DNA from: JANMEX01 sp043776635
GTDB taxonomy: Bacteria; Pseudomonadota; Alphaproteobacteria; Rhizobiales; Rhizobiaceae
Assembly (NCBI GenBank): GCA_043776635.1
Contig: JAYVRA010000059.1
Span: 1-25,715 of the forward strand
Reading direction: 5' to 3'
DNA length: 25,715 nucleotides
Shown here piece after piece: positions 1 through 6,554 of the stretch. How positions within the stretch are numbered: position 1 is the first letter of the stretch; each line of letters opens with the position of its first letter. The position numbers were made by a program, and so were the translations under genes. The notes under the pieces are model-generated. The model saw only the letters and a program-made list of their open reading frames with translations, made no database searches and was not told the origin of the DNA.

Positions 1-1
1 T

Positions 2-97
2 CACAGCGAAGCCAAACCCTTCACATGGCGCGCAAACCCAGACGAAATCATCGCTGCCAGAAATCGGGGGTTCCAAATGTTGGAATCAATCCACTAG
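2..97 (+). CDS. C-terminal end of an IS630-like transposase, cut by the window edge
   Basis: An open frame enters at the left edge and ends at TAG 95-97, giving 31 residues. It includes AKPFTWRANPDEII and ends FQMLESIH. A 'KPF-W-(x)n-D-I-A' tail followed by a short basic helix is what I know from the C-terminus of IS630/Tc1-mariner-type transposases, just after the last catalytic acidic residue. The DDE catalytic residues are outside the window, so it cannot be judged whether the element is intact. I do not recognise the terminal inverted repeat in the following bases. The family call rests on this short tail only and is tentative. Confidence 0.55.
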   Translation, partial: HSEAKPFTWRANPDEIIAARNRGFQMLESIH

Positions 98-117
98 TTT
101 AAATGTGTAGTTAACAA

Positions 118-171
118 AAGATGAATATCAAGAAGTTGAGTTTAAGGTTAATGCAACTTAAAATTCATCTT
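118..171. repeat. Nested inverted repeat, possible terminator of the channel gene
   Basis: Outer arms AAGATGAAT (118-126) and ATTCATCTT (163-171) are perfect 9-bp complements. Inside them AAGTTG (133-138) and CAACTT (154-159) form a second 6-bp stem. On the minus strand the structure begins 2 nt after the channel stop codon and is followed by a weak T-rich run (CTTTTGTT). It may act as a transcription terminator for the channel gene or for the transposase on the plus strand. It is very AT-rich and the T-tract is poor, so terminator function is inferred. It could also be related to the end of the insertion element. Confidence 0.35.
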
Positions 172-173
172 GA

Positions 174-2057
174 TCAATCCTCGGCTAAAACAATTATCCT
201 ATCCTCCGAATTATAGGTCAATAACTTGGTGCGTATCGGGCTAACCACGACACGATCACGACCATTCTCTTTCTTACTATATCCAATCGCGATTTCGCCG
301 CGCAACATTGCGGCGACGCTAAGTGTATGAAATGATAAAGGTTTACCTGTTTCAACGTAATCGCTTACCGGACGCATATAGAGCTCCGAACCATCCGCAT
401 CGAGCAGTCTATCAAATATTGCGGCTATATAGCTATTCTCAGATGCCTGAGCGAGCATCAAACTCACGAGCTTATTGCTGACAACAAAATCATCCATTCG
501 CGTAACTTCCGCCAATTCGCGGTTTCGAACGTCGATCATTTCACTGACGACGCTGATATGTTTATCGGCACGGTCAGCAATCTGGCGCAGGTGCAACAGT
601 GTTACCAACGTCTGTGTGTCAGCAATTTGCGCTGGCTTGCTGTCGCTATAGCCGAGCACCAGAACATTGTTATAGGCCGGAATATTGAGCGCCTCCAAGC
701 TGGCACGATGAGTGGTGTCGGTCACGATAAAATCGACTTTGAGATTGCTACCCTCAAGTTTTAGATTGGCAATTTCATCTGCAAGCCCCGGTGTATCGGC
801 AGCGATGGTCAAAAGCGAGCCCGACGTGACATAGCGTGACAGCTCATAGGTAATCATAGGACCACGACGATTCCATCCCAACACCAGCGTGCGCTCTGAA
901 ACCCGCTCAACTGGTGCAGGACGGCGGATTGATTTAGATTCTACGTTATCTGGTTTTGCGCTCAGCTTTATGGCCTTGTCATCTTCAGCAATGATGATGG
1001 CCTTATCGTCAGCATGGAAAACCCGCTTCATATCGGGGTTGATGTGCACAATTCCCGCACCATCGCAGACACCGATGAGTGTGCAGGCTTCAAATAACAT
1101 CACCGCGTTAGCGAAAGTCACACCTGTCAGCGCTGGAATCCCGGTGGTGTAGATTTCAGAGCCATCAAAATCCAACAATTCCGTATAGACCGAACTGAGG
1201 CCAGATTGACGGCTGGAATGCACAACTATGCGGGAAATTAAATCGTCAGCTAAGATCAGCTGGGTTTCCTTGCCACCCACGATTTGCGCCACTTCGCGGT
1301 TGTGCGCATCCCGAATTTCAGCGGCGATTTTATATGGTTCCGCGCGGCGCAGCGGGTCGTTTACGAGCGCAACGATGGTTTTAATGACTTGAGAATCGGG
1401 ATTGTCATCTGTCGGCGACAACACAATTATTGAGCGCGAACTCTGCGGATTGGCAATGCGTATATCCTGCAAATCATTGGTGTCACCGCTGCGGCAGATA
1501 ATGCGGGTGTTGCCGGTCGACGGTAGTTTAGATGCTATTTCATCTTCCATTTCCACCTTGTCTTTGTTTGCCATAATTACAATGCGCGGGCGCTTGCGGC
1601 TGGCGTTGGCAATGGTCAATTCGGAGATAATATCAAAAATCGAGGGTGACCAATTGTAGATGATCGTGTGGTCGCTTTCGAGCACCAGCGAGCGGCCTTT
1701 GCGCAACTCATCAAGCTTGCTCTCAATACCCGCGCTCAAGACACCGATCAGAGCCGAAACAATGAATATACCGGCCAGTGTGACAAGTAACATGACGATC
1801 CGGAAGCCCCACCCGGCATCGCCGCCCATCGTACCGGAATCCAACGTGCGCATGAGAGATTCCCAAGTAGCCTCTACAAAACTCAACGGTTGGCTGCCCT
1901 CGGGAGCAACATGGGAAACGGCAAGAAAAGCGCCAGCTATGGCAATGATGGCCAGCGACAACAGCGCCAGCCAGCCAATCAGCGCGATCGCACCTTTTGC
2001 CATAGTCTTATCAAATTCATAGCGAAGTTTTGTGCGCAAGCCCTGCTTGTTTTTCAT
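174..2057 (-). CDS. CASTOR/POLLUX-like ion channel with RCK/TrkA-type domains
   Basis: This 627-residue protein is predicted to be a tetrameric cation channel of the CASTOR/POLLUX-related family, acting in the inner membrane. A short basic N-terminus leads to a hydrophobic helix (about residues 22-48), a re-entrant pore segment with the candidate filter LDSGTMGGDAG (about 72-82), and a second helix (about 85-110). The rest is soluble: two nucleotide-binding-like RCK/TrkA-N modules starting near residues 126 and 385 (RTLVLGWNRRGPM). The ORF is open up to 2108, but I chose ATG 2057 because a strong ribosome site (CGGGGGAA) lies about 5 nt upstream and the basic N-terminus follows. The transported ion is not visible from sequence; the plant relatives carry potassium or calcium. 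It lies about 100 nt downstream of sdaA on the same strand and may share its transcript. Confidence 0.85.
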   Translation of the reverse strand: MKNKQGLRTKLRYEFDKTMAKGAIALIGWLALLSLAIIAIAGAFLAVSHVAPEGSQPLSFVEATWESLMRTLDSGTMGGDAGWGFRIVMLLVTLAGIFIVSALIGVLSAGIESKLDELRKGRSLVLESDHTIIYNWSPSIFDIISELTIANASRKRPRIVIMANKDKVEMEDEIASKLPSTGNTRIICRSGDTNDLQDIRIANPQSSRSIIVLSPTDDNPDSQVIKTIVALVNDPLRRAEPYKIAAEIRDAHNREVAQIVGGKETQLILADDLISRIVVHSSRQSGLSSVYTELLDFDGSEIYTTGIPALTGVTFANAVMLFEACTLIGVCDGAGIVHINPDMKRVFHADDKAIIIAEDDKAIKLSAKPDNVESKSIRRPAPVERVSERTLVLGWNRRGPMITYELSRYVTSGSLLTIAADTPGLADEIANLKLEGSNLKVDFIVTDTTHRASLEALNIPAYNNVLVLGYSDSKPAQIADTQTLVTLLHLRQIADRADKHISVVSEMIDVRNRELAEVTRMDDFVVSNKLVSLMLAQASENSYIAAIFDRLLDADGSELYMRPVSDYVETGKPLSFHTLSVAAMLRGEIAIGYSKKENGRDRVVVSPIRTKLLTYNSEDRIIVLAED

Positions 2058-2158
2058 TATTCCCCCGGCGATTCTGTATCCGTCAAAAAACAGTAGCATG
2101 AACACCACTGAGGGCAGACCTTATAAAAAGGTATTAGATCTCTTAAAAACGCGCTTTA

Positions 2159-3559
2159 TCAACACTCCACAACATTAACAGCCAACCCGCCCTGGCTTGT
2201 TTCCTTGTAATGTTCGTGCATGTCCCTTCCTGTCTGGCGCATGGTTTCGATGACTTGATCGAGCGAGACGAAGTGCGAACCGTCGCCTTTCAGCGCCAGC
2301 GAGGCAGCTGTGACGGCTTTGACTGCACCCATCGCGTTGCGCTCAATACACGGCACTTGCACCAGACCACCAATGGGGTCGCAGGTCATGCCGAGGTGAT
2401 GCTCCATGGCGATTTCTGCCGCATTTTCAATCTGTTCAGGCGTACCGCCCAGCGCCGCCGCAAGGCCGGCGGCCGCCATTGCGGAAGCGGAGCCCACTTC
2501 GCCCTGACAGCCCACTTCCGCACCGGAGATGGAGGCGTTAGTTTTCAAAAGGCCACCAACAGCGGCGGCGGTGAGCAGGAAGTTTCGGATACCGTCATGG
2601 TCGTTGGCATCGTGAAAACGCAGATAGTATTTCAAAACGGCAGGAATGACACCCGCTGCACCATTGGTTGGCGCAGTGACGATGCGCCCGCCGGAAGCGT
2701 TTTCCTCGTTTACTGCCATGGCATAAACCGACAGCCAATCATTGGCGATGAGCGGGTTCGGCACATTTAAACCCCAGTCCGCATTGAGTTTATCATGGAT
2801 AGCCTGCGCTCGGCGCTTCACCTTGAGACCGCCTGGCATAATGCCACTCTGCGACAGGCCGCGATTGATGCAGTCGTTCATTGTCTGCCAGATGCGGTCC
2901 ATGCCTTCGTCCAAATTGTGACGCGGCATCTGCGTCTCTTCATTGATGCGCTTCATATCGGCAATTGAAAGTCCGCTTTTGTTGGCCATAAACAACATCT
3001 CATTAGCGTTCTTGAACGGGTAGGGAACGTTTGGCCCTTGCTGTGTATTGGACTTGGATTTGGAAGCGCTCAATTCATCAGCGCTGACGACGAAGCCACC
3101 GCCGACGGAGAAATAGGCAACGCGCAGAAGCTGGCGGCCATCGCGGTCCAGCGCCATAAACGCCATGCCGTTGGCGTGGCCAGGCAATGGCGTCTTCTTA
3201 TCCAGCACCAAGTCCGTGGCGGGATCGAACGTATATGCCGGATGACCCTCGGGTTGAACAGTTTTGCTGCGGGAGACTTTTGCCAGCAATTCATCGGCAG
3301 TGTCCAGATCAACCGTGGCCGGAAGCTCGCCGCAAAGTCCCAAAATCACCGCACGGTCCGAAGCGTGACCAATGCCTGTGTAAGCCAGCGAGCCATGCAA
3401 GCTTACCTTGATTTGCGCCACTTTCGCACCAAACGGGCGCGGCCAATCGCCGTTCAAAATCTCATCCAAAAACCGCGATGCGGCTACCATTGGCCCCATT
3501 GTGTGCGACGATGACGGACCGATACCAATTTTGAACAGGTCGAAAACTGAGAGAAACAT
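2159..3559 (-). CDS. sdaA: L-serine ammonia-lyase (L-serine dehydratase), single-chain iron-sulfur type
   Basis: Converts L-serine to pyruvate and ammonia in the cytoplasm with a 4Fe-4S cluster. The 466 residues cover both the beta (N-terminal) and alpha (C-terminal) domains in one chain, the usual length of bacterial single-chain enzymes. Visible signatures are GPSSSHTMGPM (residues 14-24), PTNGAAGVIPAVL (about 297-309), and cysteines C351 (GCQGE), C393 (MTCDPIGG) and C404 (VPCIER), expected to bind the cluster. The protein ends in cysteine (VVEC, C466). In the studied Legionella homologue a C-terminal cysteine folds back onto the cluster, so the same autoinhibitory tail is likely here. The start ATG has AAGGAA about 8 nt upstream. 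Confidence 0.95.
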   Translation of the reverse strand: MFLSVFDLFKIGIGPSSSHTMGPMVAASRFLDEILNGDWPRPFGAKVAQIKVSLHGSLAYTGIGHASDRAVILGLCGELPATVDLDTADELLAKVSRSKTVQPEGHPAYTFDPATDLVLDKKTPLPGHANGMAFMALDRDGRQLLRVAYFSVGGGFVVSADELSASKSKSNTQQGPNVPYPFKNANEMLFMANKSGLSIADMKRINEETQMPRHNLDEGMDRIWQTMNDCINRGLSQSGIMPGGLKVKRRAQAIHDKLNADWGLNVPNPLIANDWLSVYAMAVNEENASGGRIVTAPTNGAAGVIPAVLKYYLRFHDANDHDGIRNFLLTAAAVGGLLKTNASISGAEVGCQGEVGSASAMAAAGLAAALGGTPEQIENAAEIAMEHHLGMTCDPIGGLVQVPCIERNAMGAVKAVTAASLALKGDGSHFVSLDQVIETMRQTGRDMHEHYKETSQGGLAVNVVEC

Positions 3560-3678
3560 ATAAAGTTCCTTGATTGCGTGGCCTATTGTGGTTCAAAGGG
3601 CAATAAAATTCCAATCACGCCGCGACTGCCGGTATGACAGGAACGACAGACTAACCAGTCACTTTTGGGAATTGGGTC
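3560..3678. promoter_or_regulatory. Divergent intergenic region between sdaA and the DUF599 gene
   Basis: These 119 nt separate divergently transcribed genes, so promoters for both must lie here or overlap the coding starts. I can see the sdaA ribosome site but no clear -35/-10 pair or operator. Confidence 0.4.
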
Positions 3679-4389
3679 ATGCAAAGCGCTTATGTATATT
3701 CGTGGCACGATGCCTTCGCACTCTCGCTGTTTGCGCTGTGTTGGTATGTTTATTCGCTTGCCACGGGCGGACAATTGACAACGCGCCCTTCGCTCAACAG
3801 CCTGATGAACCATGAGCGGGCGCGCTGGATGAGTGTGATGTCCAGCCGCGAACTGCGCGTCATTGACACCTCGATTATTTCAGGATTGCAGCAAGGCACG
3901 GCATTTTTTGCGTCCACTTCCGTTTTTGCCATCGGCGGCTGCTTCGCGCTTATGAATTCGTCCGATCAGGTGCTAGCGGTCTTCAGCCATCTGCCCGTTT
4001 CGCTGCCTTCATCGCGCCCGATGTTCGAGGCCAAGTGCTTGCTTTTGCTATTGATTTACGCCTTTGCGTTTTTCAAGTTCGGCTGGTCATATCGATTGCA
4101 AAACTATTGCTCCATTTTGGTGGGTGCCGTTCCTTTCGTTGCGGACGGGCAACCACCAAGCGATGAGGCGAAACGCGCGGCTACCAAAGCATTGCGGTTC
4201 AATCACCTTGCGGGACGGCATTATAACTCCGGTCTTCGCGCCATATTCTTCTCGATTGGATTTATGGGCTGGTTTGCCGGGCCATATGTGTTTATGGCGT
4301 CAACTCTGTTTATTTTGACTGTGCTTGTGCGACGACAATTTTTCTCGCGTGCCCGCAGCGCGTTAGTTGGAGATGAAAAATCATGGTGA
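3679..4389 (+). CDS. DUF599 family integral membrane protein
   Basis: A 236-residue protein with about four membrane helices: near residues 10-28, 69-92, 116-134 and 188-217. The soluble stretch after helix 1 contains RARWMSVMSSRELRVIDTSI, and the fill between helices 3 and 4 has ATKALRFNHLAGRHYNSGLR. Both match what I know of the DUF599 family, whose members are about 230-250 residues long. Function is unknown and no enzymatic motif is visible. Its 3' end overlaps the next gene by 7 nt, which suggests co-translation. The start ATG is preceded by GGGAATTGGG, a moderate ribosome site. Confidence 0.85.
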   Translation: MQSAYVYSWHDAFALSLFALCWYVYSLATGGQLTTRPSLNSLMNHERARWMSVMSSRELRVIDTSIISGLQQGTAFFASTSVFAIGGCFALMNSSDQVLAVFSHLPVSLPSSRPMFEAKCLLLLLIYAFAFFKFGWSYRLQNYCSILVGAVPFVADGQPPSDEAKRAATKALRFNHLAGRHYNSGLRAIFFSIGFMGWFAGPYVFMASTLFILTVLVRRQFFSRARSALVGDEKSW

Positions 4390-4649
4390 GCGAAGATCTC
4401 ATTGACGAAACCATTTTGAAAATGGCTCATAAAGCGGGCGTCGGCAAGCTGATTGCGCCGATGGAAGTGGCCGTTGCCATCGTTGGTAACAATGAGAAAG
4501 AATGGCGTCTCATTATGAAGTCCGTCAAAATGGGCGTCATCCGCCAAGCGCGGTTGGATTTAGTAGAAATTTGGCGCAATAATGCTATCGTTGAACTTGA
4601 CGCCGTACGCGGGCTGTATCGCTTCCGGCTGAAGGAGCAGGCTGAGTAA
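4383..4649 (+). CDS. DUF3253 family small protein
   Basis: An 88-residue cytoplasmic protein of unknown function, likely a winged-helix-like fold. The order PMEVAVAIVGNNEKEWR, then a basic helix, a 'DLVEIWRNNAIVEL' strand region and GLYRFRL at the end matches the DUF3253 pattern (P-EVA...W..LM...R..A..L...G.I.....G). ATG 4383 overlaps the DUF599 stop (ATGGTGA), with GGAG 10 nt upstream. The stop lies only 3 nt from the stop of the convergent MFS gene, so there is no space for a separate terminator. Confidence 0.75.
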   Translation: MVSEDLIDETILKMAHKAGVGKLIAPMEVAVAIVGNNEKEWRLIMKSVKMGVIRQARLDLVEIWRNNAIVELDAVRGLYRFRLKEQAE

Positions 4650-4652
4650 AAC

Positions 4653-5825
4653 TCACATCGCCTTGGGCAAATAGCGCCAGACGACAATCGCGGCGACACC
4701 GGTAAGGCAGGATAGCGCATAGAAAATGCCGCCAAAGCCGAAGAATGTCAGCACAACGGAATAGACCAGCGAGGGCAGCAGGTCTGAAAAATCCAAGAAA
4801 GTTCGATAGACCGACGTCATTGCCGGGCGCTCGCGAGCTTTGACTGAACGCAGAAACGGCGTTGACCCCATGCCATCCAGCGCCGCGCCGAAGATCGTGC
4901 CAAGGATCAGGAACAGTGCAGTGACAAGCGGGTACTTGTCGCCCGTGGTTCCGGCGGCGATCAGGAAGCAGGTCAGTCCGGCAAAGCATATCGTAATGGC
5001 ACGGCGCAGGCCAATTCGCCTTGCAACCTTTGCCCATAAAATCGTCGAAAAAAGCATTATATTTCCTATAGATAGGAACAATCCACCAGCCAACTTGCCC
5101 TGCCCGGTGGCGACCATCAAAATCGGGCCATAGACGAAGTAAGTTGTCCAAAACGATGAGCGGGCAAAGGCGATCAGCCACGCCAGACGCAATCTTGGCT
5201 GCCGGAAAAAGCGCACGAAATTCTTAAGCGGGTTTACAGGCGGCTGTTTTGCGGGCTTAATGGAGGCGTTGTCTCCGAGCCTGAAATACCAGAACAGGCA
5301 AAATAGCACAGCGGCCACGCCAATGGCTGTGCCGTGCACGGCCCAAAGGCCGTAGGTGGTATAAAGCCATCCCCCTGTTACCGGTCCCAAGGTCCACGCG
5401 AAGGTGGACGAGGCCATGCGTAGCGATTCTGAGCGTACCAACTGGATTTTCGGTACATTGTCCATAATGTAAAGCGAGAGCACGATCGAAACGCAGCTGT
5501 TCGCCACCACGCGTAAAAACATGCCTGTCACTTGGCCCTCAATCGTGTGAGTGGCGAAGGCAAATGAGGCAAGCGCGAAGCCTATCACACCCAGCGAATA
5601 GACCCGGCGGCGGGAAATCCAGCCAATCAGCATGGGCACAAGCAATGTACCCATCAGACTGGCAATGGACACGCAGGTGTAGAGCACGCTGACCTTTTGC
5701 TCGTCCTTCAAAAGCTCGTAGGCCGTAATCGGTACAATACTGGAAACCAAGGCGCGGATGGTGGATTCGAGCGTATAAAGCGTGGCGAACACACGGGCGC
5801 TTTGGTTTTTCGGATTGGTATTCAT
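4653..5825 (-). CDS. MFS transporter, substrate unknown
   Basis: A 390-residue, highly hydrophobic protein with about 12 predicted helices in two halves, split by a basic loop around residues 185-210 (KPAKQPPVNPLKNFVRFFR). This is the normal size of major facilitator superfamily carriers. The segment after helix 2 has GWISRRRVYSLG, a degenerate form of the MFS loop 2-3 motif, and the equivalent in the second half is AKVARRIGLRRA. Nothing in the sequence or the neighbours identifies the substrate; a drug or metabolite exporter is possible. It is divergent from the DinB gene and convergent with DUF3253. Confidence 0.85.
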   Translation of the reverse strand: MNTNPKNQSARVFATLYTLESTIRALVSSIVPITAYELLKDEQKVSVLYTCVSIASLMGTLLVPMLIGWISRRRVYSLGVIGFALASFAFATHTIEGQVTGMFLRVVANSCVSIVLSLYIMDNVPKIQLVRSESLRMASSTFAWTLGPVTGGWLYTTYGLWAVHGTAIGVAAVLFCLFWYFRLGDNASIKPAKQPPVNPLKNFVRFFRQPRLRLAWLIAFARSSFWTTYFVYGPILMVATGQGKLAGGLFLSIGNIMLFSTILWAKVARRIGLRRAITICFAGLTCFLIAAGTTGDKYPLVTALFLILGTIFGAALDGMGSTPFLRSVKARERPAMTSVYRTFLDFSDLLPSLVYSVVLTFFGFGGIFYALSCLTGVAAIVVWRYLPKAM

Positions 5826-5981
5826 GAAGATGACCTGCGCGATTCTAGCGCAAAATGTTGCACGGTGAAGCGAGTTTCCCCACTAAGGTTACGACTTGTT
5901 ATAGTCGCTTCAAAGTTAGTTCTGCTTTACGAAACACATGCTTTGTGGCAGCAGACGGGCAGAAAACTCGGGAATCCAGCC
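5826..5981. promoter_or_regulatory. Divergent intergenic region with a short inverted repeat
   Basis: These 156 nt lie between the MFS and DinB genes. A perfect short inverted repeat, CGACT (5892-5896) and AGTCG (5903-5907), flanks TGTTAT and overlaps a TATAGT hexamer (5900-5905) that could serve as a -10 element for the rightward gene. No good -35 is at the expected spacing. The operator reading is tentative. Confidence 0.3.
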
Positions 5982-6494
5982 ATGAAATACCATTATCGCA
6001 TGTTCGCCGCCTATAATGCGTGGGCAAACCGGCAGTTTTATCATGCAGTTTCGCTATTGCCGGATGAGGACTACCGGCTGGATCGCGGGGCGTTTTTCAA
6101 GTCAATTCACGGCACGCTGAACCATATATTGGTCGCGGACAGGATTTGGATGAAGCGGTTCACCAGCGCAGGCGATGCGCCAAACCGGCTGGATATTATA
6201 CTTTACGATGATTTTTCATTGCTCAAAGTAGCCCGCGAGGCCGAAGATGCACGTATTATCAATTGGATAGAGGATTTATTGCCGGAAACGTTCGCCGGGC
6301 GTTTCACCTACACCACGGTTACTGACATGCGCACAGTGAGCCAGCGGCTAAGTCCGGCACTTGCCCATTTTTTCAACCACCAGACCCATCATCGCGGACA
6401 AGCTCATGCGCTGCTTACAGGGCTCGGTGAGGATGCGCCGTCATTGGACTTGATGTACTTTCAGCGCAGCGAGGAAGGCAGGCAATTTGCTTGA
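5982..6494 (+). CDS. DinB/YfiT-like putative metal-dependent protein
   Basis: A 170-residue protein of the DinB superfamily, four-helix-bundle proteins with a three-histidine metal site. Members include thiol transferases and many proteins of unknown role. It begins MKYHYRMFAAYNAWANRQFY, the typical start with a W-N helix. HGTLNHILVADRIWM carries the first histidine and FNHQTHHRGQAHALLTGLG the H-x3-H pair. The frame is open upstream to 5697, but those codons overlap the divergent MFS gene and have no family similarity, so I place the start at ATG 5982 with GGGAA about 10 nt upstream. The substrate is unknown. Confidence 0.88.
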   Translation: MKYHYRMFAAYNAWANRQFYHAVSLLPDEDYRLDRGAFFKSIHGTLNHILVADRIWMKRFTSAGDAPNRLDIILYDDFSLLKVAREAEDARIINWIEDLLPETFAGRFTYTTVTDMRTVSQRLSPALAHFFNHQTHHRGQAHALLTGLGEDAPSLDLMYFQRSEEGRQFA

Positions 6495-6554
6495 TTTCGG
6501 CCTGTTTGCGAGGTTTCCCTTGCAAAACATACGCCTGTCAGCCAAAAGCCGCGC

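Noticed and set aside
174..2108. N-terminal extension of the channel ORF upstream of 2057
   Set aside because: The strong ribosome site directly precedes ATG 2057, and the extra 17 residues are hydrophobic without family support.
2210..2770. 186-codon plus-strand open frame inside sdaA
   Set aside because: Antisense shadow of sdaA; no recognisable domain and no ribosome site.
5697..5981. Long N-terminal extension of the DinB frame
   Set aside because: Those codons lie antisense to the start of the MFS gene and show no DinB similarity; ATG 5982 gives a normal-length protein.
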